Below, piece after piece: positions 20,394 to 30,327 of a DNA stretch of 64,000 bases. The stretch spans positions 21,151,001-21,215,000 of the forward strand of contig NC_088921.1 of the NCBI RefSeq assembly GCF_038396675.1. Direction: 5' to 3'. The first letter of the stretch is position 1; the number at the start of each line of letters is the position of its first letter. A program made the position numbers and the translations under genes. The stretch comes from Hydra vulgaris (lineage: Eukaryota; Cnidaria; Hydrozoa; Anthoathecata; Hydridae). The notes beneath the pieces are model-generated. The model had not been told where the DNA came from and ran no database searches. It saw only the letters and a program-made list of their open reading frames with translations.

Positions 20394-22566
20394 ATGGACC
20401 AAAATTATCTCTTTTAATGTAAACGGTTTAAATAATGATTGTAAGAGACACAATGTTATAAATTTTTTCCTAAATGTAGACTGCGACCTGATATGTATGC
20501 AAGAAACTCACTGCACCATAGAAAAACAAAACCTTTGGACAAAGGAATGGAAAGCTAAAAGTGGAGGTTCTGCAATATGGAACAACGGAAATGCAAAGGA
20601 ACGTGGTTATCCTAGTAAACATGAAAGCCCTTTTAGTGAAATCTCTCGTGACAAAAATGGAAGGATCCTAGCAGCTAACGTCAAACTTAATAAACTGTAT
20701 ATAAGGATAATAAATATTTACTGACCTAACGAGCCTCAGGAAAAAGACTTCTTTCGGCTCATTAAATAAACATGTCCGAAACTCTAACTTTCTTTTTCTC
20801 GTTGGAGACTTTAACATGGTCGAAAACCCATTCCTTGATAGAGATGGAGGAGACCAGCTAAATAAAAACAATACCCTAGGGAAAGTTAATTTAAACAATT
20901 TTACTGAAAACCACAACTTAATAGATCTATTTCGTAAAACGAACCCTATAAAAAAAGAATACACATTTGAAAAGAAAGATAAGTCCTATAGGAGTCGTAT
21001 TGATCGAATCTATAGTTCAGTAAACAAGAAAACACAAATAAAAATTAGTATTATTGACCCGAAACTAAGTGACCATCGAGCTTTGCTTTGCCAATACCCT
21101 GCGGAAACATATAATGAAAAAGGTCCAGGTTACTGGCATCTAAACACAACTTTACTAACAGATAGCCAGTTTAAGGAGAACCTTAAACTTGATTTTGAAA
21201 AATTTAAAGAAGAAAAACATCTATATGAGAATAGTAACCAATGGTGGGACATAGTGAAACATCAAATTAAATCCGTAGCAATTGGCATCTCATCCATAAA
21301 ACAAAAAGAAAAATATCGAAAAAAATTTTACCTTGAAAGAATGATTGAGTCTGAAAAACAAAACCTAAACCCAAACAAAGAAAAAATTAAACAACTTAAA
21401 ACTGAACTGAAAGAGCTCTCTTTTCACGATGGTATATTTATAAGAACAAAGCAAACAATAATTGAAGATAATGAAAAACCGTCTAGAATTCTATTTCATT
21501 TGGAAAGAAACAATCAAATTAAAAAAACAATTACAGAAATCAAAAATGATGCCCCACTCTATACACGGATACTGAAAATATTCTTAAGTTAACAAGAAAA
21601 TACTATAAAACCCTATTTAAAAAAACAAGAACTCTGCATAAAAAAACAAAAATCTTTCCTGTCATGCATTAACAACCCCTTAACTAAAGAGCAAAACGCT
21701 TATCTGAACATCGACTTCAGCAAAGAAGAGCTTCTAAATGCAGCATTATCTCTAAAAAAAGGAAAAACCCCCGGTATAGATGGACTTCCTGTAGAGTTGT
21801 ACCAAGAGTACTGGGACATCTATGGGGAAGAATTCACTCAACTTGCAAACAAAAATATTTTCGAAACAAGTGATGGACTTTCCTGGTCACAAAGATCAGC
21901 TCTAATATGCCTCTTACCAAAAGGTGGAGATCTATCAGATTTAAAGAACTGGCGTCCAATATCTTTGCTATGTAGTGATTACAAAATTATCACCAAAGCC
22001 TTAGCCATAAGATTATCAAAAGTTCTGAACACTATTCTTGGCACCTCACAAACATGCTCCGTTCCTGGCCGGAATATATTCTCTAACATATTTCTGGTCA
22101 GAGACCTTATTCAATACACAAATGATAAAAACATCAAAAGCTTTATTCTTACAATAGATCAAGAAAAAGCTTTTGATAAAGTTGGATCAAACTTTCTAAT
22201 ACAAGTTTTAGAAAAATATAATTTAGGACAAAAATTCACAAATGCAATAAAACAAACGCTAAAAAATAACCAATCGTTAATATATAACAACGGGTTGAAC
22301 CAAGTAAACCATTCCCAATCAATAAAGGTGTCAGGCAGGGAGATCCAATAACCATAATGCTGTACTGCATGGCTGTCGAACCATTAGCGATTCGATTAAG
22401 AAACAAACAAAAAATACATGGTATTCCACTGCCTGGTACAAAATTCAAACTAAAACTTATGCAATACGCTGATGATACCACAATGTTCATGAGTAGCTCG
22501 AATTCAGTAATTGAAGCTTTCAAAACACTAGTCAATTCCAGGAAGCTTCCGGATCTAATATAAATA
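20394..22566 (+). pseudogene. E5 ORF2 remnant (APE and part of RT)
   Basis: Matches E1 ORF2 from its start to just past YADD. It carries TGA at 20722-20724, identical to E1, plus several frameshifts (near 20400, 20605, 20745, 21555, 21620 and 22300). The APE motif GDFNMVENP and RT motifs WRPISLLCSDYK, DQEKAFDK and QYADDTT can still be read. The finger and C-terminus are absent because of the join at 22566. Confidence 0.9.
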
Positions 22567-23808
22567 TTTACTAGCTTAAAAAACACACTGCTTAGTAACA
22601 TCGAGAAAAATATAACTCAAGACGACATTCTTACAGCAATTGAAGATGTTGGACTTGATAAAGAGCTGGAAGGTTTTCAAATAATACGAAACGGGACTAT
22701 GATGGAAATTGTAATGAGAACGGAAAAGGCAAAACATTTCCTTCAAGAGAAGGGACTTACTATAAATGGTCAACACCACCGTTTTTATAATTCCACTCCT
22801 ACTAGGAATATTAGTAAGCGAGTGGCTGTGTCCGTGATAGGCCTTCCACTTGAAAAGAAGTTCTTTCCCGTCGGGAAAGCGTTAGAAGAGTTAGGCTATG
22901 GAAAACACATACATACTAGACCGGTGTTTAGACATACGCCTAAAAATAAGACGCCATATTATTCAGGGATAATAGTGGCTGTTATGGACAATCTTGAGCA
23001 GCCAATACCAAAGCAAATAAAACTGAAAGGGTACAATGTGAGAGCAATCTATACTGGACAGGAGGAAGCAGGAAGTGTCCCAAGGGAAGAGAAACCTATC
23101 GAAGAAATAAATGAACAAGCAAAACCAAGTACAGAGACAATTAAAGAAGTAGAGGAGCAACCCGTAGATATGGTTATAGTACAAAGTATTAGTGAATCAC
23201 CCGTAGAGTGTTTAGTTTTAAAGTGTAAGACACAAGAGTGCACAGAAAAAGTAATAAATGATATTCCTAAAGTAACAAATGAAACAGAAGAAGTATGCAC
23301 ACCAACAAGTACCAAGAAAGTCAAACTATCAATAAATACCGAAACCACCACACATAAACAAATCATACCAAAAACTACCATAGAAGAAGAAACAGAGCAA
23401 ATCGTTAACATACCATCCGAAGAATTAAATAATGAACAAGCGATAGAAAACCATTACTATGATAATAGACACGAAAGAAAAGAAATCGATGTATCTGGTG
23501 TTCAATTACCAAAAGAATTTGAAACCATGAGTTACCAAGATATATGGTGCTACAACGCAAATTATTTTCACGGCTTTAACAAAAATGATTGCAGCGAAGA
23601 AGATCTAAAAATTTATGTTCGGTATAGAAGAGCTGAGTATGAAAAACAAAAAATGGAACGAAGACAAGAGTATGAGGAAGAAAAACAAGCAAAACGGAAA
23701 TTGTACGAAGAAGAAAAAATAGCTAGACGAAAGGCAATAAAGGAGGCTAAGCTTCTACAAAATCAGCAACAGAAAAATTTCATAAATAACCGAGACGAGT
23801 GGTATTAG
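22567..23808 (+). pseudogene. E6 ORF1 fragment (codons 32-444 of the E11 protein)
   Basis: The frame is open to 23808 and equals E11 ORF1 from codon 32. A TAA lies just upstream at 22561-22563 and the normal start is gone, so the first ATG is internal (22699, MMEIVMRTEKAK), within the first RRM-like unit. The second unit and the C-terminal module are complete. Confidence 0.88.
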
Positions 23809-24113
23809 AAAAATGTCTCAAAAATAAAAAATTAAAAATAAAAAAACATTTAGAATTACAAAGAAAAATTTAAAAAAACTAAAACAAAAATTAAAAAAAA
23901 ATACTAAAAAACCAAACAAATACTTTTACTTACCTTAAAAATATATACATAACTTTAATATTAGTGCTTCCTAGCTTCGGCTTTGTAGCAATATTAAATA
24001 CTTTTAATTAGGCAATTAAAAATAATAACATTTCCAAACAAACAAAAAATAAACCTATCTTCTAGGACCCTGTGTAAGCCTGATATCAGCTTCAGGTATA
24101 CCTAGTTGTATAG

Positions 24114-24141
<28 letters not shown>
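22567..24141 (+). mobile_element. E6: ORF1-only element, family H2, 5' part replaced by E5
   Basis: Matches E11 from base 39029 to the poly-A end with almost no change. It starts at ORF1 codon 32 of E11, blunt against E5, with no target duplication between them, so the join is a recombination or deletion (or an assembly error), not a retrotransposition event. It ends in poly-A before GTATCTGTTCTT. Confidence 0.9.
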
Positions 24142-24144
<3 letters not shown>

Positions 24145-24291
24145 TCTGTTCTTATCAGTTTAATATCTGGTACGCCGGCACAGTCCGGCTCATATATTAA
24201 TCTGATTTTTGGCATTAGGTCATGGGATCATAGGTTTACCTTGCCCTGACCACGGGTTGCCTCGGCTTTGCACTACTGCTGAGCGCGGCCC
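24142..24291 (+). pseudogene. U2 snRNA 3' fragment (nt 36-185) after E6
   Basis: Unchanged U2 nt 36-185; spacer 24292-24472 follows. Confidence 0.93.
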
Positions 24292-24472
24292 AGATTGGAA
24301 AAAAGAAAATATCTTCACTTTCAGAGTGTCTAACATCGCTAATGGTCTCAGCTGCTGCTGCTGATGATGCTGCTGATGATGACGACGACGAAAATGATTA
24401 GACGTTCTAATTCAAACCACAAGTACATTGTTGAAGACGGCGTCAGTCCGACTATGTCTGCAGTGTTCAGTT

Positions 24473-24517
24473 ATCGCTTCTCGGCCTAATGGCTAAGATC
24501 AAGTGTAGTATCTGTTC
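24473..24517 (+). pseudogene. U2 snRNA 5' fragment (nt 1-45) before E7
   Basis: U2 runs to GTATCTGTTC and then switches to GTGATTTTAGCC. The duplication is 10 bp (24508-24517), two shorter than for E3. E20 has the same junction. Confidence 0.92.
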
Positions 24518-24612
24518 GTGATTTTAGCCGAGACAGCGATTTTAAAAGTGGATAAAGTTATTTTTTTATTGGTTTATTTAGGAGTTTTGTGATTTTTGGC
24601 TATTTTAAAGAA

Positions 24613-25806
24613 ATGGTCTCAAACATCAAAAGTACCGCTGATTGTCTTATCGAAAGAATGAAGAAAACAGCAAATGGAAACGGCGATGAAATCTTATCAA
24701 TTCTATCACCCTACAGCACAGACGACGAATCCGAAAACGAATCGGACCGAAAGAGGAACCAAGAATTAAGGGACGCGGAAGCCCTACCCAAAATTATCAA
24801 AAAAACCTACGCTAACGTAACCACCCAATGCGCTTACAAGAAGAACCTCCCGAAAACCTTAATTGCTAGACTGCGAAAGCGTATTGATATTGACCAAATC
24901 ATTATTGCTCTTGAAGCTGTTAACTTGGCACGTGAACTCGAAGGAGTTCAACTAATCCGTGGAAACACCCTTCTGGAGATTGTGATGAAGACGGACACTG
25001 CGAAAAATCTTTTGTTAGAGAGGGGACTCAATGTGTGCGGCCTTCATCATATTTTCCAACAATCAAACCCCGATCGGGAGCCGAGCGAAGTCACTCACGT
25101 TTCTGTGTTCGGCCTACCGATTGAGCATAAAAATCTAAAGATTGGCATCGTTCTTGAACAGTTGGGCTACGGCAGGCATGTTTACACAAAACCTGTCATG
25201 AGAAAAACACCTGTTAGCGGAACGGAATACTATACAGGTATTCTCGTGGCGGTTATGGAAAACATGCCTTGCCCGACGCCGGTCAGCATGAACGTAATGG
25301 GATATCCTATCAGAACAAAGCACAACGGTCAACCGTCATCACCACCTGTACAACCTAAGTCTGCCGAAATACCCCTTCAAGAAAATGTAAACCCTACACC
25401 AAAAGATAATCCGCAAGCTCCACCAACAACCTCCGAAAGCCAAAGTTCTATTCAACCTATGGTTAATACATCCGAACAACTGATACCTATAATTGAACAG
25501 CCAATACTTGATACAACCGAACCAACTAAGGAAACCGCAAAAACCACCATTGAACAACCTCTACTAAATCCAATAAATGAAACCTCGAACCAAATAGAAA
25601 ATGATTTAACGAAAGTAAACCCCATTACCAATGAAAACCATACTATCGAAATACATACAGACAGTGAAATGAAGAACATGGCGGAAGAAGAAAACGAAGA
25701 TTCCCAAATGGAAGACGACCAGCAAGATATTAAATTACAGAAAAAAAGAAAAACTGCGTCGAACAATCAAAAAAACAAGAACATCAAAAGATCAACAAAA
25801 GACTGA
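24613..25806 (+). CDS. E7 ORF1, RNA-binding protein of a LINE
   Basis: 397 aa. The frame is open from 24589 but the first ATG is 24613 (MVSNIKSTADCL). The acidic head (STDDESENESD) is followed by KKTYANVTTQ and the two RRM-like units (KTLIARLRKRIDIDQIIIALEAVN ... LLLERGLNVCG; VSVFGLPIE ... LGYGRHVYTKPVM ... YYTGILVAVMENMPCP ... GYPIRTKHNGQ). The tail is rich in Pro, Thr and Glu and ends in a basic patch (KKRKTASNNQKNKNIKRS). Closest to E3 and E20. Confidence 0.88.
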   Translation: MVSNIKSTADCLIERMKKTANGNGDEILSILSPYSTDDESENESDRKRNQELRDAEALPKIIKKTYANVTTQCAYKKNLPKTLIARLRKRIDIDQIIIALEAVNLARELEGVQLIRGNTLLEIVMKTDTAKNLLLERGLNVCGLHHIFQQSNPDREPSEVTHVSVFGLPIEHKNLKIGIVLEQLGYGRHVYTKPVMRKTPVSGTEYYTGILVAVMENMPCPTPVSMNVMGYPIRTKHNGQPSSPPVQPKSAEIPLQENVNPTPKDNPQAPPTTSESQSSIQPMVNTSEQLIPIIEQPILDTTEPTKETAKTTIEQPLLNPINETSNQIENDLTKVNPITNENHTIEIHTDSEMKNMAEEENEDSQMEDDQQDIKLQKKRKTASNNQKNKNIKRSTKD

Positions 25807-25925
25807 ACATAATAACGGTAATATATTTTTTATATTTATCTGTCATTTAACTATATATTTTGAACAAATGCGCGCATTTTTAAACTAATTTCTACCTTTC
25901 TTTCACTTTTTAATTTTGATTATAA

Positions 25926-28900
25926 ATGGATGTAAGAATTCTGACCTTAAATGCAAATGGTCTCCAAACTGAGACCAAAAGAAACAAAATATTTCAATTT
26001 CTTAAATATTCGGACTATGACGTAATATGCTTGCAAGAAACGCATAGTACCGAAGAAAATAACACCAATTGGATAAATGAATGGAAACACCAAACTAACG
26101 GGAGCTCCCTATGGAATAATGGAAACCATAGAGAGCGAGGTGTCTCCATTCTAACAAAAGAATGCACTGTTTTTAACGAAGTCACACAAGACGACTGTGG
26201 GAGAATTCTTGCAGCCAATTTTACTTTTAAAAAATGTAACCTAAGAGTAATTAATATATACGGGCCAAATGACCCACAACAAAAAGAAAACTTTTTTAAG
26301 CAAATAAGAAAACATGCGCGCGGATCAGAATATATGATCCTTACAGGAGATTTTAATATGGTTGAAAACCCTCTGTTAGACAGAGAAGGGGGTGATCTGC
26401 ATAATAAAAGCAATACTTTAGGCAAAGCCAACTTGAATTTTTTTTGCCAAAAGTTCGAGTTGGTTGATATTTATAGATATGTAAACCCCAGTAAAAGTGA
26501 TTTCACCTATGAAAAACAGGACAAAACTTTCAAAAGCAGGATAGACAGAATTTATGTACCTTTGACAATCTCAAGAAATTGCGAATGCGCTTTAATAGAA
26601 AACAAAGTAAGTGACCATAAAGCCTTCGGCTGTACTCTAAAACTTGAGAAGGTGAATGAGAGAGGCCCGGGCTACTGGCACCTAAATGTTAGTCTATTAA
26701 GCGATTGCGCCTTTAAAGCTAAACTAAAAAAGGATTTTGAATTGGCAAAAACTAAGAAACATAGCTACTCCAGTAGCAATCAATGGTGGGACATCACAAA
26801 ATCCCGCATAAAATTGATTGCTATTGAGGCGTCAAAATCCAAAAAGCGCGAAATAAAGCTAAAACAGAAATCTTTACAAAAACAAATCGATGAGGAAAAC
26901 CAAAAACAAATGAGAGACTTGGAAAAGCTTGAGGATCTGAGATCGGAGCTTCAAGAACTCCTCTGCGACGGGGGCGTGTTCGTAAGAACTAAACAAACCC
27001 TTGCAGAGGAGGGCGAAAAACCTTCCAAGGCTCTCTTTCATATGGAAAAGAATAACCAAAAGAAAAAAATTATAAGAGAAATAAAAGACGGTGACACCGT
27101 TCACACGGACACCGTCAAAGTATTAAAAACAATAAGAAATTTCTATAAAAACCTTTACGAAACAAAAAATCTCAATAAAGAAAAACAAAGCAAATTTTTA
27201 GCAAATATAAAAACATCCCTCACGGATGACCAAAACGCGTCTTTAAACATTCCCTTTAGCAGCGAGGAGCTTTATAACGCTGCAATGTCCCTAAACAAAG
27301 GCAAAACACCAGGGATAGACGGCCTCCCGGCAGAATTCTATCAAGAATGCTGGGATATTTACGGAGAAGAACTTACCAATCTTATGAACGGTAATGTCTT
27401 CGATGTAAATAACGAGCTGTCATGGTCGCAGAGGACGGCGCTGATTAGTCTCCTTCCAAAAGAGGGTGACCTGACGGCGCTGCAAAACTGGAGACCAATA
27501 TCCCTGCTGTGCGCGGATTATAAAATAATCACTAAAGCCCTCGCCTTGAGATTGTCTAAGGTACTAGATAAAATTCTCGGACCGTCGCAAACTTGCTCGG
27601 TACCGGGAAGAAATATTTTCTCCAACATTTTCCTGGTCAGAGACCTAATACAGTACACTAACGATAAAAACTTAGATAGTGTACTGATCACAATCGACCA
27701 GGAAAAAGCATTTGATAAAATTGACAGAAATTTTTTGTTTGAAACACTTAAAAAATACAACTTAGGTGGAAAATTTATAACAGCAATTATGCAATCAATG
27801 AAAAATTCTAAATCAATAATAATTAACAACGGATACATGAGTGAACCTTTTAGTGTAAACAGAGGTGTTCGTCAAGGCGACCCTATTTCACTCATGCTTT
27901 ATTGCCTGGCAGTGGAAACCCTCGCTCTAGAAGTCAGAAACAACCCTGACATAGATGGCATTCCCCTGCCTGGCACAAAAAACAATTTAAAAGTAATGCA
28001 GTACGCCGACGACACCACAATATTCCTGAGGAACCCGAAATCGATCCAAAGCGTTTTCAAAACGCTAGACGATTTCGAGGAAGCCTCAGGATCAAATATT
28101 AACAAAAGCAAAACCAAAGGTCTGGCGTTAGGTGGATTTAACCACATCCGCTATGAAAACACGACCAGAATACTAAATCAAAAGCTGTTTAATATTAACT
28201 GGTGCAACGCCTCAGGCATTAAAATTTTAGGTATTACCTTCCACACCGACCTAGCCTACACCGCTAGCGCAAATTGGAAGAAAGCCGTTGAAAACGTTAG
28301 AAAAAAAATCAAAAGTTTCAGATACCGAAACATATCTCTGAGGTGCAAGGGTATTTTTGTTAATACTCTCGCACTCTCTAAGGTGTGGTTCGTGGCCAAC
28401 GGCTTCCCAATTAACGAATTTACCGCCAAACAAATCAAAAAGGAAATATCAGCGTACTTATGGCAGAGCGAATACGCGCAGCCCATAAAAAGCGATATCT
28501 TAAACCTACCAATAAATAAAGGAGGACTGGGCATTCTTGACACAAAAAAGCAAGGTTTAGCCCTCCGAACAAAACATATACTCCAAATAAACGAGCAAGA
28601 AAACAATCACGAGTCATGCTTTATTCAAAACTATTATTTGGCGCACCATCTAGCTAAACACGCGCGAACAAACTACCCGCAATGGTTGTTTCTTACAAGA
28701 AACAACTTCCCCAAATCGCTAAACGAACCCCCATTTTACTATAAAGACGTCATTAAGAACATTAAGTGCGATGACAAAATTTTAGAAATTAAACCTAAAA
28801 GCGCAAAAAATATCCGCGCGTTTCTCACCCAAGCTGACGAAAACTTCAATTTAATAAAAATACAAAGGGCATGGGATACAATGCTACAAAAAAATCTTCC

Positions 28901-29480
28901 ATGGCAAAAAATATGGGAGAAAAGCTTTGTATCTCACGCCATCGGACCCAGCAAAAACACCCTCTGGAGAGCCTTAACTAACTCACTTCCGACTCTTGAA
29001 AAAATTCAGAGTTGGAGGAAAAACAGAGGCCACGGAAACAATAATTGTAAATCCTGCGGCGCAGTAGAAAAAACAATGCACCCTTTTATCAACTGCAAAA
29101 AGGCTAGGTCTGTGTGGAAGGCCTTTATACCAACGTACCAAAGACTTTTACCAACAAAAAAATTTAATACTGTCCATGCGATCTTTCTAACAAACATCGA
29201 GCACTTGTCAAAGAAAGACTACACTGCGAAAATAGCAATGACTCTGGCTCACTTAATAACGTCGCGGTTATGGTGGGCCAGAAACATGAAACTTAAGGAA
29301 AACAAAAATATACCCTCGGCAAGAATTGCAGAGAGGATCAAAAAAGATATTAGAAATATATGGAAAATAAACTATAACAAATACTTAAGAGAAAACAACG
29401 TGGAAAAATTCCACAACATGTTTTCTATAAACAACGCAATTAGCGATAAAAACAATCCGAATCTAACTCTTCTCTTATAA
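25926..29480 (+). CDS. E7 ORF2: AP endonuclease-reverse transcriptase, intact
   Basis: 1184 aa from ATG 25926 (MDVRILTLNANGLQTETKRN). APE motifs: QETH, GDFNMVENP, SRIDRIYV, SDHKAF. RT motifs: KTPGIDGLPAEFYQ, WRPISLLCADYK, IDQEKAFDKIDR, RGVRQGDPIS, QYADDTT (Tyr693). The finger is CKSCGAVEKTMHPFINC. All expected catalytic residues are visible, and the length equals E2 ORF2 exactly. ORF2 starts 119 bp after ORF1 without overlap, so it needs re-initiation or internal entry. It is the best enzyme source for family D'. Confidence 0.96.
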   Translation: MDVRILTLNANGLQTETKRNKIFQFLKYSDYDVICLQETHSTEENNTNWINEWKHQTNGSSLWNNGNHRERGVSILTKECTVFNEVTQDDCGRILAANFTFKKCNLRVINIYGPNDPQQKENFFKQIRKHARGSEYMILTGDFNMVENPLLDREGGDLHNKSNTLGKANLNFFCQKFELVDIYRYVNPSKSDFTYEKQDKTFKSRIDRIYVPLTISRNCECALIENKVSDHKAFGCTLKLEKVNERGPGYWHLNVSLLSDCAFKAKLKKDFELAKTKKHSYSSSNQWWDITKSRIKLIAIEASKSKKREIKLKQKSLQKQIDEENQKQMRDLEKLEDLRSELQELLCDGGVFVRTKQTLAEEGEKPSKALFHMEKNNQKKKIIREIKDGDTVHTDTVKVLKTIRNFYKNLYETKNLNKEKQSKFLANIKTSLTDDQNASLNIPFSSEELYNAAMSLNKGKTPGIDGLPAEFYQECWDIYGEELTNLMNGNVFDVNNELSWSQRTALISLLPKEGDLTALQNWRPISLLCADYKIITKALALRLSKVLDKILGPSQTCSVPGRNIFSNIFLVRDLIQYTNDKNLDSVLITIDQEKAFDKIDRNFLFETLKKYNLGGKFITAIMQSMKNSKSIIINNGYMSEPFSVNRGVRQGDPISLMLYCLAVETLALEVRNNPDIDGIPLPGTKNNLKVMQYADDTTIFLRNPKSIQSVFKTLDDFEEASGSNINKSKTKGLALGGFNHIRYENTTRILNQKLFNINWCNASGIKILGITFHTDLAYTASANWKKAVENVRKKIKSFRYRNISLRCKGIFVNTLALSKVWFVANGFPINEFTAKQIKKEISAYLWQSEYAQPIKSDILNLPINKGGLGILDTKKQGLALRTKHILQINEQENNHESCFIQNYYLAHHLAKHARTNYPQWLFLTRNNFPKSLNEPPFYYKDVIKNIKCDDKILEIKPKSAKNIRAFLTQADENFNLIKIQRAWDTMLQKNLPWQKIWEKSFVSHAIGPSKNTLWRALTNSLPTLEKIQSWRKNRGHGNNNCKSCGAVEKTMHPFINCKKARSVWKAFIPTYQRLLPTKKFNTVHAIFLTNIEHLSKKDYTAKIAMTLAHLITSRLWWARNMKLKENKNIPSARIAERIKKDIRNIWKINYNKYLRENNVEKFHNMFSINNAISDKNNPNLTLLL

Positions 29481-29532
29481 TTAACGGTTTTCAACCAAAC
29501 AATTAACATTATTTTTATTTATAAACGAAAAG

Positions 29533-29721
29533 CATGTCCCCAGCAGCCCCTGTGGGTGCGACGGACTTGCCTGTATATTTTAAATGCGAGGCTTAATGGC
29601 CAGCACTATTTATTTTAAACAAGAAAAACACGAACATGTCCTGCAAAGCCTGGTGGCAATGATGGATGTGTGTATTTTTTATAACAGCCTGGGGTAATAG
29701 CCAGGCATATTTATTTTAAAC
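29533..29721 (+). repeat. Two tandem structured repeats in the E7 3' UTR
   Basis: Units 29533-29620 and 29635-29721 match the pair in E3. They keep CATGTCC at the start, a GGCTTAATGGCC-type or GCCTGG/CCAGGC-type hairpin, and TATTTTAAAC at the end. Confidence 0.8.
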
Positions 29722-30027
29722 TCGTAAATATTTTGTTCTATTAACTTTTATTAAAATCCTGTTGTGGTTTCATTTCGATATATTATCTCGTTTTTCGACT
29801 TTTCGATTTTCGTTTTTGATTCTATAACCACAACAGTTTTAAATAAATAAAAAGATTTTTGCTGAACTGCTATAAATAAATAATAAAGAAACAAAATACT
29901 GTCTTAGAAAAGCAAAAAAAATAAATAATAAAAATCTTCTCCCCCTTATTGTAAATAGTCCCCTGATGTAATTATTTATTAATGAAATATATGTAAAAAA
30001 AAGAAAAAAAAAAAAGTATCTGTTCTT

Positions 30028-30133
30028 ATCTTAGTTTAATTAGGCGAGCTAGTGATCCATACTTGTATAAAGAAGGTCTACTGGCCTTCTGAGTGTATTG
30101 AGTGTTACCTTGCTCCCTCCACGGGTTGCAAGG
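30028..30133 (+). promoter_or_regulatory. E8 U2-like 5' module
   Basis: ATCTTAGTTTAATTA at the very start parallels U2 nt 48-61 (ATCAGTTTAATATC). TTACCTTGCTCCCTCCACGG and the following GTTGC (30105-30129) parallel U2 nt 130-153. Distance from junction to this block is 77 nt (81 in U2). A hairpin AGAAGGTCTACTGGCCTTCT lies between. CCTTGC and GCAAGG (30109-30133) can pair around CCACGGGTT. Confidence 0.72.
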
Positions 30134-30327
30134 TTAAGTTTTTCTGAAAAAGTTTTCGGACTTTTAGTTTATTTTTTGAGTGGTTGAGAGTTTAATAGAG
30201 ATCGTAGATCTCAGTGAGTTTGTTTAGTGTGAGTGAGTTTTATTAAGAGGTTGGTTAGACCTCTTTTGAGGTCTACTGGCCTCTGAGTGGCTGAGAATAT
30301 AATATATACAGGTAGAACTATTTTGCC

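Larger units (their letters stand above)
18902..22566 (+). mobile_element. E5: decayed family A LINE, cut off and joined to E6
   Basis: Near-identical to E1 over most of its length but with many small indels and replaced short stretches, and it shares the TGA of E1 ORF2. The 5' UTR starts GGGTACCGG and has GAGACAGCG (18919-18927) and AAGGCTTATTGGCTTATAG. Homology to E1 stops at 22566, after the YADD region of ORF2, and the next base belongs to an ORF1-only element. The last 280 bp before the join differ from E1 more than the rest. Confidence 0.9.
24518..30015 (+). mobile_element. E7: full-length U2-specific LINE, family D', both ORFs open
   Basis: Starts GTGATTTTAGCCGAGACAGCG and ends in a short poly-A with one G. 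It has ORF1, a T-rich linker (25807-25925) containing ATGCGCGCATTT, ORF2, and a structured 3' UTR. Directly after the tail come 12 bases of U2 (30016-30027), then E8, so two elements share one U2 gene. Both ORFs are open: a candidate active copy. E20 is a near-identical copy. Confidence 0.95.

Noticed and set aside
24589-24612. ORF1 starts at GTG or TTG (E2 5044, E7 24589, E9 32626, E20 60725)
   Set aside because: These are eukaryotic ORFs with an in-frame ATG a few codons later, so the first ATG was used.
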